Part shown: positions 28,011 through 38,979 of the stretch, one piece after another
Numbering within the stretch: position 1 is the first letter of the stretch
How the letters are laid out: each line of letters starts with the position of its first letter
Source of the DNA: Prasinococcaceae sp. CCMP 1430
Taxonomy: Eukaryota > Prasinodermophyta > Palmophyllophyceae > Prasinococcales > Prasinococcaceae
Length of the DNA: 64,000 nt
Direction: 5' to 3'
NCBI GenBank assembly: GCA_013416795.1
Contig: RQSC01000026.1
Span: 322,159-386,158, forward strand
Translations under genes and position numbers: made by a program
Notes under the pieces: model-generated
Database searches by the model: none
Seen by the model: only the letters and a program-made list of their open reading frames with translations
Told to the model about the DNA's origin: nothing

Positions 28011-30914
28011 CTACTCAAAGCCAGCGACCGGATCCTGGAGGATCTGCACCAGGCCCTGCAGCTGCATCTTCTCCGCCTCCATGGTTGCAAGCGAACGCTT
28101 GAGGCGACCTACCTCGTCCTGCGCCCGCTCCACCTCCGCCTTGCGTCCAGCTGCGATGTGCTTGAGCTTGGAGGCCTTCTCGGTGGCTGCCTCGAGGGCG
28201 GCAGCCTGCTCAGCGGCCTCCTCGTTGGCTGTCTTCAGGCGCTCGCTCACCAGCGCGACGTTGAAGTCCTTGGTACTCATTTCCTCAGTCAAGGCAGCCA
28301 CGCGGGAACGCAGCTCCTCGGCGGCGCCCTGCGCTGCGTCGCGCTCCATCGCACACGCGGTGGCCTGCTCGGCGGCGGCTGCAGCTGCCGCGCGCGCATC
28401 CTGCGCCTCGGCGGTTGCATGTGCAGCCTGCGCACGCATCTGGTCATGCGCATTTCGCAGGACCTCCGCTGCGTCGCGCTCGCTTGAGGCGAGCGCACGA
28501 GCAGCAGTGGCGCGCCCGTCCGCACGCCGCACCTCCTCCTCGAGCGCCGCGAGCGCGCGGTCTGCCGCAGCAAGCTTTTCGCGCATGCTGCTCGCCTCGT
28601 CAGCAGCAACGCGGCGATCGGCGGACGCCTCTTCCGCCGCGGCGCGCCTGTCCTCGTGCATCCCCTCGAGTTGCGCCTTCGCGGCGTCCAGCTCACGCTG
28701 GCGCTCAGCAACGGTCCCCTCGAGCGCATCGACGCGAGTCTGAAGCCGTCCGGCCAGCGCCTCGGCGTCGGTGGCGCGTTTGTTCGAGTCGAACGTGATG
28801 GTCTCGGCGTCCTTCGCAGACGCCTCCGCCTTCGCCGCGCGCTCCATCCATGTTGCGCGCTCCGTGTCCGCGTCGGCACGCGCACGCGAGGCCGCCTCAG
28901 CCTCCTTGACTGCCTTGTCCGCGCGCGCGCTCGACTCGGTCACCTCAACGCTGGCTGCCGCAGCGCGCTCGGCTGTCTCCACCAAAGCCCTCTCTTTGGC
29001 TGCGAGCGCCGCAGACACCTCGTGGAGCCTTGCTGCAATTCGCTCCACCTCATCCCGAGCGTTGGCCTCCGCCGCGCGACTGGCTTCTGCCTGCGCACGC
29101 GAGGCGGCCACCACTGCATTAAGCTCGCGTTCCTTCGACTGCGACGCCGCTGCCGTCGTCTCGAGCGAGTCCACAGCGTACTCGGTCGCCTCGCGCAGTC
29201 TCGCAGTCTCTGAGCGAGCGACCGATGCCTCATGCTCGGCTGCCTCGATGCGGCGCTCCGCAGCCTTGAGCGCCGATTCCGTGCGCTGCACAGCGACATC
29301 GCGTTCGGCGCGGATCGCCTCGGCTTCCTCGCGCGCACTCTCTGCATCCGCGCGGGCGGCCTCGACGGCTTGTTCTAAGGAAGCTGCGCGCTCGCTCTCG
29401 AGCTGGCTAGCCAGCTGCGTTGCCACCTTGAGCGCCGTCTGCGCCTCAGCAGCCTCAGCAAGAGCGCTTCGTTTGTCTTCCTCCGCCGCTGCGAGCGCCT
29501 CGACCTTAGAACGCTCGGCTTCAGCGACGCGAGCTGAGGCTGCTTTGAGGGCAGCGCGCACCTCCTCCGCCGCGTTCGCGAGCTCCTTTCGCTTGGCCTC
29601 TTCGCAAGAGGCCTTTGCCTCCGCGGCAGCATTGGCGACTGCCTTCGACATGTCACGCCGCGCGTCTGCCGCTGCCGTCTCCAGCGATGCGATATACTCG
29701 CGATCTCGGTCAGCGGCTGCTGCCGCTGCTGCGGCCGCTGCTGACTCCGCCGCAAGCCTCGCAGCCTTTTCTTGTTCGAGCTCAAGCCCGACGCGCGCTA
29801 GCTCGGCGTTGGCCGACTCGACTGCTGCGCGCGCCTCAGTCGCCGCGCGCTCAGCCGCCTCGTTGCGCGCCTCTGCGTCGGCGAGGGCGACCTCCTTGTC
29901 GGTCGTGAGCAGCGATTTAGCACGTTCGGCGCCCACACGCTCGGCCGCTAGCCGTGCAGTCTCGGCGGCCAGAGTCTGCTGCTGGTGGATGAGCTGCCGC
30001 TTGGCTTCGTGCAGGCGCGCTTGCTCCGCCGCAAGCTCGACGCTCGCGGCAGCCGGCACGCGCGGCAGGTTGCCGTCCTTGGGTGCGACACCCACAGTCG
30101 CCAGAGCGCTGCTCGCACTGCGCGTAGCTGCAGAGCCCGTGCTGGTCATCGCGACTGCGGGCGCTTCCGCCGGGGGCAGGAGCGCCTTCTGCAGCCCGAG
30201 GGGCAGCTCCTCGTCTGCGACACGCACTTGCTCCGCGATGCGCGACTCGATGGTGTTCATGCGCTCGCGGTTGTGCGTCCTGCGGGCGACGTCAATGGCA
30301 TGCCGACGCAGGGACTCGGCGTCGGCAGCGGGAGAGTGCGGCAGTGCCGAGCGGCGCAAGTCTTCCATCCACTGTTTCGCTCGGTGGACGCTCCCATGCG
30401 AATTGCGGCTGCTCGCCAGTTCCACACGCAGGCGACCGACCTCGCCCTCGAGCCTTCGAGCGGTCTCGGAGCCAGCGCGGCGCTCTTCCTCGATCGCGCG
30501 CTGCGCATACGCTCGCAGTGTGGACGCCTCCCCTGAGAATGCCGCACGCTCCGCCGCTAACGCACGCTCGGCTTGCGCCGCGCGCGCCTCCAGCGTTGTG
30601 CGGGAGGTCTGTGGGTCAGGCACGGCAGCTGAGGTCGGCGTGCGTGGCAAGGGTCTAGGGGTCCGCAGTGCCGCGCGCAGCTCGCCGACGCGGTCGTTGA
30701 TGGAGGTCACGTCGTCCGCGAGCGAGTGCGCATGGTGCTGCAGCTCGACGACGCGCCGCACTGGCGTCCACGCCGCCGCGCTGCTCACTGCGGCGGCGGA
30801 GGTGGCAGCGGAAGCCGCGGCCGAGTGCGACGGTCTCAGCGGCGATTCGTACAACGACGGGCTTGCGAAGCTGATTCGCCGCCCCTGTGCGCCCGCCGAT
30901 GGAGGGCTCGCCAT
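28011..30914 (-). CDS. long coiled-coil protein of unknown function
   Basis: I do not recognise a specific family. The first ATG in frame gives 967 residues starting MASPPSAGAQGRRISFASPS. The first 100 residues are Ser/Pro/Ala-rich and include RRISFASPSLYESPLRPS, a possible phosphorylation or docking segment, and TPRPLPRTP. From about residue 110 to the end the protein is almost continuous Ala/Glu/Arg-rich heptad sequence with only a few breaks (one around EELPLGLQKALLPPAEAPAV). It ends LQGLVQILQDPVAGFE. No motor, GRIP, GRAB or SF-assemblin signature is visible. A cytoskeletal, basal-body or tethering role is possible. The start lies opposite a CG-rich, A-tract-containing region shared with the SET gene. 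Confidence 0.75.
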   Translation of the reverse strand: MASPPSAGAQGRRISFASPSLYESPLRPSHSAAASAATSAAAVSSAAAWTPVRRVVELQHHAHSLADDVTSINDRVGELRAALRTPRPLPRTPTSAAVPDPQTSRTTLEARAAQAERALAAERAAFSGEASTLRAYAQRAIEEERRAGSETARRLEGEVGRLRVELASSRNSHGSVHRAKQWMEDLRRSALPHSPAADAESLRRHAIDVARRTHNRERMNTIESRIAEQVRVADEELPLGLQKALLPPAEAPAVAMTSTGSAATRSASSALATVGVAPKDGNLPRVPAAASVELAAEQARLHEAKRQLIHQQQTLAAETARLAAERVGAERAKSLLTTDKEVALADAEARNEAAERAATEARAAVESANAELARVGLELEQEKAARLAAESAAAAAAAAAADRDREYIASLETAAADARRDMSKAVANAAAEAKASCEEAKRKELANAAEEVRAALKAASARVAEAERSKVEALAAAEEDKRSALAEAAEAQTALKVATQLASQLESERAASLEQAVEAARADAESAREEAEAIRAERDVAVQRTESALKAAERRIEAAEHEASVARSETARLREATEYAVDSLETTAAASQSKERELNAVVAASRAQAEASRAAEANARDEVERIAARLHEVSAALAAKERALVETAERAAAASVEVTESSARADKAVKEAEAASRARADADTERATWMERAAKAEASAKDAETITFDSNKRATDAEALAGRLQTRVDALEGTVAERQRELDAAKAQLEGMHEDRRAAAEEASADRRVAADEASSMREKLAAADRALAALEEEVRRADGRATAARALASSERDAAEVLRNAHDQMRAQAAHATAEAQDARAAAAAAAEQATACAMERDAAQGAAEELRSRVAALTEEMSTKDFNVALVSERLKTANEEAAEQAAALEAATEKASKLKHIAAGRKAEVERAQDEVGRLKRSLATMEAEKMQLQGLVQILQDPVAGFE

Positions 30915-31599
30915 CGCGCCGGCCCCCACCTTGCGGAGCTGACGCACCGGGCGACGAAAACGCCTCGCGTCGCCGGGCAGCCGCGCCGCGCCGCGCCGCT
31001 GCCGCCTGCTGCGCCGTCGCCGTCGCCATGGCGCCCTTCGACACTCCCGCCCACCTCAGGCGAGCCTGCCCCATGCCCCGAAAACGGCGCGAAACGCGCG
31101 CGCGAAAAAAATAAAAAAACTTTTTTTTGCGAGGAAGGGGTGGCCTTCCAACAGCTTCGATCGCATCCGTTGCACCGAGGGCGCACCCAAAATTAAAAAA
31201 AAAAAACTCCCGCCCGACCGACCGCGCGCGCTCGCGCGCGCGTGCGCGCGCGCGCCCGCGAAACGCGGGATTTAGGGTCGAGAATGTTTTAGGGTTTGTA
31301 AGGCATATCGCGCGGGGTGGGGCGCCGCGGGGCGTCTGGGATCGTCTTGTAGGGTTTACAAAGTAGTGTATTTTGAATGTATTTTCTTTGTAATATTTGG
31401 GGTTCGGTGCGTCACCGCCGTTTCGTGCGCCCGGGCGGGTGCGGGAGGTGCGGGGGTGCCGCCCGCGGAGCGCCGGCCCGCGGAAAGGGGGGCGCCAGCG
31501 GGCGCGGGTGATGCGGGCGACGCGTGCGCGCCGGGGACCGACCCGCGGGCAACGTGGAAGGTCGCGGCATGGGAGGTGGCGCCGGGGCACAAGTACGCG
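30915..31599. promoter_or_regulatory. divergent intergenic region with three telo-box elements
   Basis: This region separates the coiled-coil gene (-) from the SET gene (+). It holds A-runs (31105-31131, 31193-31207), a CG-alternating tract (31226-31262) and three TAGGG elements: TTTAGGGTCG at 31271, TTTTAGGGTTTG at 31288 and TGTAGGGTTTACA at 31348. The last resembles the plant telo-box most closely. The piece 31480-31599 has an open frame continuous with the SET gene's first exon and may be coding if an upstream exon exists. Confidence 0.5.
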
Positions 31600-34500
31600 A
31601 TGATGGACCGCCTCTGGACCGCCGCAGAGCTGCACTCGAAGGTCAAGGTGCGTGGGCGCGCCGTGGGCGCTCGGGCACGCACCACCGTGCGCCGGGCGGA
31701 ACTGATCGGCGCCACCTGGCAGGCGAGCAGCGCTGACTCGTGCACAGTCTGGCAAGCTCCTTGACGAGCACCAGGTGCGCGCCAATCCGATCAAGGCGTC
31801 AGAGTGTGGTGTTGGGAGCATAATGCTCGCCGGACTCACGAGCGTACGAGCTGCGCGCGGCGACTGGGTGGAGGTGGGGGAGCTCATCGCAGAGCTGAAG
31901 GCGCTGTGCCGCAAGGGCGCTAACTCCGCAGGTGTGACGTCGGCCGCCAAGGCTGCAGCGGCAGGGGGCGCGGTGGACACAGACCACCACCAGAGTGAGC
32001 GAGAGAAACAACAGCACTTACGCCCGAAAGTTGCGCATGGGCAAGGCAGGGACGAAACGACCTCGCAGGCTTCGCAGCTGCCCAGCGTCGTGCCGGCGCC
32101 CGTATCAGCGCCCGCAGCGAGGCAGGTCGCTACGCCATCTGGCCCGGAATCGACGAGCGAGCGAAGCAAGCAGGCGGCGCCTGCGCAGCCGGCGCCGACA
32201 ATACTTGCGGTGGCGACTTCAAAACTGCCTGCCCCGCCGCCTCCGCCAACATCCGCGGCCTCAAAGCTTCCGGAGCCGCCGCAGCCCCCGCCTACTTCAG
32301 GTATTCGGGAGGCGCCGGTGCAGCAACAGCCAAAGCAGCCACTGCAGCATCAAACACGCGAATATTGGGGACGCGACCAACGGGACGCGAGCCAGTCGTA
32401 CGCATGGGTGCCGCCACGCGGGGACGATGCACGCCGCAATGCCCATTTCGGGGATCGGGGTGAGCGGGAACGAGAAAGTGCGCAACGACCCACCGATGGG
32501 GGCTGGCAGGGAGGTGACTCCCTGCGCGGGCGAGCGCGTGAGCACGCAAGTATCGAGGACTACGCAGATCGCCGTCCGCTTGCGCATTTGCACGTGCGGC
32601 CACCCACTTATGGACCTCCGCCCGCAGGTGATCACGCCCGTCATGAGGCTGCTGAGTATGGCCGGCCTCACGAGCGCCCGCCGCTCTACGCGAGAAATTT
32701 TGGACGCCAGCATGCTCACCACCAATCCGAGGCACGGAGGCCTGCACATGGTGACCCTGCGTACCGTCCCGAAACTTATAATCATGAGGCGGCGCGCTAT
32801 CGACATCACGCTCAAGCTCGCATTGGCAGGCCTGGTTCGAGTCGAGGGCGCTATGAAGACAGGTACGACTCGGGGGCTCCACACCACGTCGCGCCCGCGC
32901 GTGGGCCGCACGAGCTCGAGGAGCTGAGTGGCGGCCACCCACGCTGGGCGCACGAGCGGGCGCCCCCTCGTGCGCACGATGGTCAGGAGCACGCATGCGC
33001 TGGCGGGCGTGGACGAGAGCATGCGGCGCCCGCTCATGGCAGTCAGTCGGACCGAGGGCGTCCTGAAGTGGGTGATAGGTACGGCCAAGAGTTGGGATCG
33101 TATCACATCGGCAGCAGGCATGCAGTTGGCAAACGTGAACGCGACTGGGATCACGTTCGTATCGACGAGCAGACGCGGGCGCGAGCCCCTCCAGCTAAGA
33201 GACCCGCTGGCGAGCCTTCGAGCGCGCAACCGCCTGGCGTGGTGGACAATCGACAGCACATCCCAGGTCCGGCGCCCGCGCCCGCGCCGCTCGGCGAGCG
33301 GGTGAAACACGTGGAAACCAATGTTAGCAAGCAGGGAATGTACGGCGCGCTACCGGCGATTCCGAACATACAGCGGACAGAGAAGAGCTTCACGCTTGAG
33401 CACTGGCGCGTCGGAGACAAGCCCGAACATTCAAGCATGTCGGTCGTTGGCATTTGCGCGCTACTTGCAGAGGGTGCTGCGCCCTTCCATGGCAGCACGC
33501 CAGTTGCTCCACTCGCCACGTGCGACTCGCGCTTCGCCGCGAAGGTTTTTGCCGACGGATCGAACGTCGCGGCGCTGCTGCAACACGCGGAGAAGCTTGC
33601 AAAGCTACTCGACGAGGCGGACGCCTCCATTTTTCCGACACCCGGGGCGACAGACAAGACTCGTGGCGACCAGCGGCAGGTGATGCACAAGCGAGGGAGC
33701 GAGGCATGCTCAGAAGGCCCAAAAACGGACGCCACTGACGTGCCAACACAAACGCGTGGCGTCAGTCAAGAGCGAGGCGAGGCGCAGCAATCTGACGATG
33801 AGACTGTTCTCGAGATCGTCGATGCAACTTCAGCAGAGGAAGATATACACACGGATGCTTCCGACACGCCGGTTACAGCAGACACGGTCGAGTCGGCCGC
33901 GGCCGCGTGCTTGGACGCACTGTCTGACACGGCGCTGAAGGAACTGACGTACAAACAGATCCAACCACTCGTGCTCGCTCACCTCGGTGGAAAGTGTGAT
34001 CGTGCCAAGCTCAGACCTTTCAAAAGTGTGGTGAAGAATGCGATGATGCGTGCGTACAACGACCGCGTTGCCGTGCTTGATGACGTAGACCATGAGGAAG
34101 AAGCGCAGGCTGAGACAGAAGCGGAGACGGAGGTAGATATGGAGGAGCTCCGGAATAGTGGCTCCGAGGTGAAGCTTTCGGAGGCAACCAAGAAACAAAG
34201 GTCCTCGAGGGAGGTATCGGTGGCTGACCCTTCCCACACCATCGTGCCAACGCCTGTGCCCGTAGCACCCAGTGGCAATTGGAGCTGCATGATGTGCACG
34301 TTGGAGAACGATGCCGGGAGCAGGAAGTGCTTTGCCTGCGGCGCGCGGCGGCCGCGTTTTGTTGCGCCAACAGGCGTGGCAGCGCCTGATGTCCAAACTG
34401 GCCCGCGCGCGCGCACGCCCCAACAACCGGGCCAAGGGGCACACAAGGTCAAAGACAAGCCGAGCAAAAGCGTGAGCAAGATCTCGAAGGGTACGAGTGC

Positions 34501-36283
34501 TCGCGCAGGGTCGCGCAAGGGGGCTGCAAAAACCGGGAAGGGGGCCGCTCCTTCAAAGGCCACAGCCGAAAGCAAGGGTGTGACCGCTGCGAAGACTTCG
34601 ATGGTGCCGTTGAGCGAGGTGGTTTGGGATCTGGCGCCTCCTACGTTGCCCGTCGAAGACGACGCCGAGGTGTCAAGAGCTGCCAAACGTGGGAAGGGGC
34701 CCGCTCCTGCGAAGTCCACATCCAAACTGAGGGGCAAAGCCTCTGCAAAGACTTCATCGGCGCCGCTGTGCGACGTCGTTTGGGATCTGGCGCCTCCTGC
34801 GTTGCCTGTCGAAGACGAGGGCGCTGGCAACGACGGCCACGCGCGTGGCGGGAGCGGAAGGAGCAACGACTACGGCGGCGCTGGCGGCGATGCCGACGGT
34901 GACCAGGGTGTGTCAGATTCCTCTGACGAGGAGCTGTCCGAGTTCAAACGCGCGATGCAGCGTGACATTCCGCGGGGCTGGTGGCGCAACTTCGAGAGTG
35001 CGGAGGCGATGAGCAGCTACGTGCGCGGCTTGTTGGGCGAGGACAGATGGCACGTGAGCGCAAAGACGGGCCCCAAGGGCAATCCGACATTCGTGTGCAA
35101 GCACACGATCGGCTGCCACGTTTTCACGTCGCTCACTGAGGCGCTCTATGTCAACCATGTACACGTCAAAAGAGTATCGCGCGCTTGGGAGGGGCGGCAT
35201 GTTCTGGTATACTGGTCCAACGATGACAAGTGGTACGCTGGATGGCTCACGAATCTCGAGGGCACAGTGGCGACCTTCGAGTATGCGGATGGCGATGTTG
35301 AGGAGAATATGAATCTCCTCGAGCAGACCTTCGTATGGCAGTCTGATTCGCTGGGCAATCCCGAAGAACTCGCCGAAGTGACACCCGAGCTGCAGGCGAT
35401 CCTGCGAGATGAGCGCGTGAGGGATCGCAAATTGCGGCGCGAGGAGCGCCGGCGCCGGCGCGCGGGCGCTGACGTCGCGCAGGTAGCCGACGAAATCAGG
35501 GCGGCGGCGGTCGTGGCCGAAGACGATGCGGCGCCTTCCTCTCCGCCTGGCTGTGCGCGGTTGATGCCGCTGCGCTGGCGCAACGTGGCCACCACGCGAC
35601 GGGTGCCTGATGGCGCGCCGCCCTCCTACCCTCCGCAGAGCAACACCGCGGCGGACTCGCAGCGCCAGGCACGGAGGCGAGAGCTGAAGGGTCTGTCCGA
35701 CCCGCGGTTCAAGGCCAAGGTAACGCACGCCGCGGTGGCGTCGTCGCGCGAAGCGCGCGCGTCGATGCGCGCCACGCAGGGCCTGCTTGCCGCCAACGGG
35801 GAGTGGGGTGAGGGACTCGCGAGCGAGCTCGCCATCAACCTCGGCCGCCGAGAGAAGTATCTGCTCCTTCGTCGCTCGCCCATTCACGACTTCGGAGTGG
35901 TTGCCGGCGAGTTCATCGCCGCGAACGAATTCGTCGTCGAGTATGTGGGCGAGACCGTGGGTAAGGTGGTGTCCAACCTGCGCGAGCGGGCGTACGAACT
36001 CTCGGGCCTGGGTTCGTTCTACCTCTTCGGCGTGGACACTGACTACGTCATCGATGCTACGCGTGTGGGCACCATAGCGCGCTACATCAATCACTCGTGC
36101 GAGCCGAATTGCGTCAGCCGGATCGTGCGTTCGGATGGCACCTGCAAGGTTGCGCTGTACGCCAAGAGCGACATCAACCCCGGCGAAGAGCTCTGCTACG
36201 ACTACAAACTCAACTACGAGGAGGGGGAGGACCGCATCCCTTGCATGTGCGGCGCGAAAACGTGCAGGGGCTGGCTCAACTGA
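31600..36283 (+). CDS. SET1/trithorax-type histone H3K4 methyltransferase
   Basis: Predicted lysine methyltransferase. The model joins 31600-31647 and 31748-36283 across a 100-nt intron (GTGCGT...GCACAG), 1527 residues; the N-terminus could extend upstream. The C-terminal SET domain (residues about 1384-1514) begins KYLLLRRSPIHDFGVVAGEF, has the cofactor/catalytic signatures RYINHSCEPNC and GEELCYDYKL, and ends in a post-SET CxCxxxxC cluster (CMCGAKTCRGWLN), the SET1/trithorax arrangement. Upstream are a RanBP2-type zinc finger (WSCMMCTLENDAG...CFACG, about 857-889), a helical module (LKELTYKQIQPLVLAHLGGK) and a Tudor-like segment (HVLVYWSNDDKWYAGWL, about 1164-1212) that could read chromatin. 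The first 500 residues are His/Arg/Pro-rich and disordered, and the WDLAPP..LPVED linker is duplicated. Family certain; exact complex inferred. Confidence 0.85.
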
Positions 36284-36479
36284 GGGGCGTGATAATACTG
36301 TACTGTACACTCACAAGGCGGTGCCAGGCGCGCACGCCGCTCGGCGACGTCCGTCGCGCCCCTCCTGGCGAGCGCGTCCAAACGGTGCTGCACAACGCCC
36401 CACTTTTCGCGCACGGGTGTTCTGCGAGCGCGCTGACCACACCGCGCGCGGGGCGCGACTCGAGGCCAGGGGAGGGGAA

Positions 36480-37229
36480 ATGGCCGATGGCGCACTTAGA
36501 GTGACGCTCGCCGGCGCGGCGCCGCTCGCACTGCTGCACGGCGCGCTGCCGTCGCATTGGCTGCCCTTTGCCGCCGTCGCGCGGGCGCAGCGGTGGCCTC
36601 TGCGCCGCGCGCTCGGTGTGACAGCAATCGGCGCTGCCGCACACGTCGCCGCGACCGCCGCGCTCGGCGCCGCCGCCGCGGTCTTCGCTGGCGCGGCGCT
36701 CGGCGAGGAGTTCGTCACGCGGTTGGCTTCGCTCACGCTCATTGCGCTCGGCGGACGCTACCTTTATGCCCACGCGCGCGCCAAGCCGAGCGACAAGCGC
36801 GCATGCTGTGCCGGACATTCGCATGGTGGCGCGCACTCACATTCACTCCTACCGCTCGACGAGAAGGCTGGCAATGAGAGCGCGCAGGTGGACGACTGGT
36901 CGGCGATGCTCGGCGTGGTGGCTGTGCCAGCGCTCTCCCCGTGCGCGACCACTCTGCCGGTCTTTTTTGCAGCAGCCGAGTCTGGCCCACTCGCTGTTGC
37001 CGCGCTTACATTGATGATGTTCGCTGGCGCTGCAGCGGCGATGTGCGGCCTGGTGGGCGCGACTCTCGTGGGCATTAGCACCGTTCGCACGCGCTGGATC
37101 GAAAGGAACGACAGGCTCGTCGTCGGCGCGTGCCTGCTAATCATCGGCATCGCCATGTTGCTGCTGCCTCACGACCACGGCCACGACCACGGCCACCACC
37201 ACCATGACGACCACGACCAAGCGCGCTGA
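36480..37229 (+). CDS. NicO/RcnA-like nickel-cobalt transporter, His-rich tail
   Basis: A 249-residue multi-pass membrane protein starting MADGALRVTLAGAAPLALLH. The first segment, LLHGALPSHWLPFAAVARAQ, follows the H-x(n)-HW pattern of bacterial NicO/UreH-like nickel-cobalt transporters, and LRRALGVTAIGAAAHVAATA continues it. A central cytosolic loop is metal-binding in character (CCAGHSHGGAHSHS). After it, VPALSPCATTLPVFFAAAES matches the second family repeat. The C-terminus is a poly-His/Asp tail (HDHGHDHGHHHHDDHDQ). About six transmembrane helices are predicted. It starts only 197 nt after the SET gene stop. Metal specificity and direction are inferred; similarity is to bacterial-type members, so an organelle-derived or transferred origin is possible. 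Confidence 0.65.
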   Translation: MADGALRVTLAGAAPLALLHGALPSHWLPFAAVARAQRWPLRRALGVTAIGAAAHVAATAALGAAAAVFAGAALGEEFVTRLASLTLIALGGRYLYAHARAKPSDKRACCAGHSHGGAHSHSLLPLDEKAGNESAQVDDWSAMLGVVAVPALSPCATTLPVFFAAAESGPLAVAALTLMMFAGAAAAMCGLVGATLVGISTVRTRWIERNDRLVVGACLLIIGIAMLLLPHDHGHDHGHHHHDDHDQAR

Positions 37230-37744
37230 GAAGCTCCGCGGGCCGCGCCGTCGGAAGGTCGCGCTGTACAACCACCGTATCATAGCTGTATTACCCCCTC
37301 TTACCGTCTCGCGGCGTAGGGTGCTCGCTAGCAGACGAGGCGCGAGAGCGCGTGTGCATGGGTCGGCGTGGGCGTGTGCGCAGACCATGCCGTGCTCTGC
37401 ACCTTTTTGCATACGCCCATCTGTGGAAACCCTTTCCCGAGATCATGAGTAGAATGCGTGCAATTTGTGCAGATGCGTCTGTACCGTAATAATCATCTTA
37501 CTGTACTGTAAACCTTAACTTAACTCGTTCCCCCGCCAAACGGGCGCGCGCGCGTCCTCGCTGGCCGGCGCAGCGCGCCCTCGAGGCCTGCCTCCAGCAC
37601 TGCGCCAGACAGCGAGCGTCGAGGTGACCTCGGCGGCGCGGCGTGCCCCGGCGCGCGCGCGCGCGTCACACGCGCACCTGCGGACCTCGCGCCGCCGGTC
37701 TCATCCTCTCAGACTTGTCCGCCCCCACCTCCGCCCCCCCTTCC
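37230..37744. other. intergenic region with TGTAC-rich 3' signals
   Basis: About 515 nt. Clusters GCTGTACAACC (37262) and CTGTACCGTAATAATC...TACTGTACTGTAAACC (37478-37515) fit the putative 3'-end signal of the upstream gene. The AT-richer stretch 37440-37525 is notable against the CG-rich background and may also include the promoter of the next gene. No coding sequence is supported. Confidence 0.5.
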
Positions 37745-38821
37745 ATGTTCGCTGTGGCGGGCAGGTGGGCGGGCACCAGGCGGTCCGTGATGGCGCGACG
37801 CGTGCTCGCGCTCGCGTTCGGGCTCGCGGCCGTTGCCGCGCACGTGACCGCGCGCGCCGCTGCAGAAGGCAGAAGCGACGGCGGAGCGGACGGCTGGACG
37901 CCGCCGGCGCTCAACAACGCGACGGTACTCGCAGCGCTGCGCCGGCCAGTGCTCACGCCACCTGCAGAGGTCGATCCGAGTGATCCCTACCAGCGCGATT
38001 GGCCCACAGATGCGCTACACACGCCCGCTGGCACCGTTTGCGGCGTGCGTATCGCGCGCGGTTGCGCAACGTACGAGCTGCGCACGTTCGCCGGGGCAGC
38101 CGGAGCGGGCGATGCAGAGGCTGCGGGCTTCCACGTCACGCACGCGGGAAGATGCGGCACATGCTCTTCACTTGAGGACCTCGCGGCGTACATTGAGTAT
38201 CACGACATGACAACGCCTGTGCGCGCGTGTGCCATCCAAGATATCGCAGGGGAAATGGCGGCGGGCATCGACTGCCTGCGTGAGCTTGGTATGACGCTTG
38301 CGTGCGCGCACACGTGGCGCGCCAACTCACGCAACACGCGCGAGAACTGCCTCGACGTGTGCATGCAGGCCCTTCTTGAGCAATGGCCCAACAACAACCC
38401 CGACGGTTCACTCAACGCCTGCCTGCAATGCGACGAGGATGAGAGCGGCCCGATCTTCAAGGTAGAAGCTGGTCGCACGCGCCGCGGCTCGGGGCTCGCA
38501 TCCGCCATCGAGCGTACCGCAACCGAAATGGCGAGGCTGCGGCACGGGTATTGGGAGGAGTGCGACCCAGGCCGGCTCTTCGGCGATGGCGATGACGCTA
38601 AGGGCGGGGCCAAGAAGGAGAAGAGCAAGACGGAGAAGAGCAAGAGGGAGAAGAGCAAGAAGGGGAAGAAGAAGAAGAAGTCAAAGAAGTCGAAGAAGCT
38701 GAGCAAGAAGCAGGTGAAGAAGCTGTGCAAGAGGGCCAAGTCCAAGAAGGCGTGCAAGGCGGGCGACGCCAGGAAGCACTGCGCCTTCAGCAAGCGGAAG
38801 GGCTGCGAGCCCACCAAGTAG
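37745..38821 (+). CDS. secreted Cys-rich protein with Lys-rich C-terminus
   Basis: No function is known to me. From ATG 37745 (alternative ATG 37790, MARRVLALAF) the product has a clear signal peptide (RRVLALAFGLAAVAAHVTARAAA). The mature part contains a Cys-rich domain with ordered blocks: CGVRIARGCATYEL, HAGRCGTCSSLEDLAAYIEY, CAIQDIAGEMAAGIDCLREL, CAHTWRANSRNTRENCLDVC, LNACLQCDEDESGPIFKVEA and GRTRRGSGLASAIERTATEM. The even Cys spacing implies disulfides. A Lys/Ser/Glu-rich tether (KKEKSKTEKSKREKSKKGKK) then leads to a small four-Cys module (LCKRAKSKKACKAGD, HCAFSKRKGCEPTK). A wall- or matrix-associated extracellular protein is a reasonable guess. Confidence 0.7.
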   Translation: MFAVAGRWAGTRRSVMARRVLALAFGLAAVAAHVTARAAAEGRSDGGADGWTPPALNNATVLAALRRPVLTPPAEVDPSDPYQRDWPTDALHTPAGTVCGVRIARGCATYELRTFAGAAGAGDAEAAGFHVTHAGRCGTCSSLEDLAAYIEYHDMTTPVRACAIQDIAGEMAAGIDCLRELGMTLACAHTWRANSRNTRENCLDVCMQALLEQWPNNNPDGSLNACLQCDEDESGPIFKVEAGRTRRGSGLASAIERTATEMARLRHGYWEECDPGRLFGDGDDAKGGAKKEKSKTEKSKREKSKKGKKKKKSKKSKKLSKKQVKKLCKRAKSKKACKAGDARKHCAFSKRKGCEPTK

Positions 38822-38979
38822 CCGCACGATCCGTTCGCGGATGCGAGGGCGCTGCGCACGCACGTCACAGAAGAACACACGCACCCTCGTCCGCCCGGTG
38901 GCGCTGTGGTGTCGCTGTCGCTGTCGTCGTACGCGCGTACGTTGCGTCTGTCGCTCGGCCTAGGGGCTGGGCGTCGGGC

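Noticed and set aside
28771-30942. A 723-codon Ser/Ala-rich plus-strand frame
   Set aside because: It mirrors the Ala/Glu-rich coiled-coil gene on the minus strand (GCN/GAG codons give antisense Ser/Ala/Leu); no independent signal.
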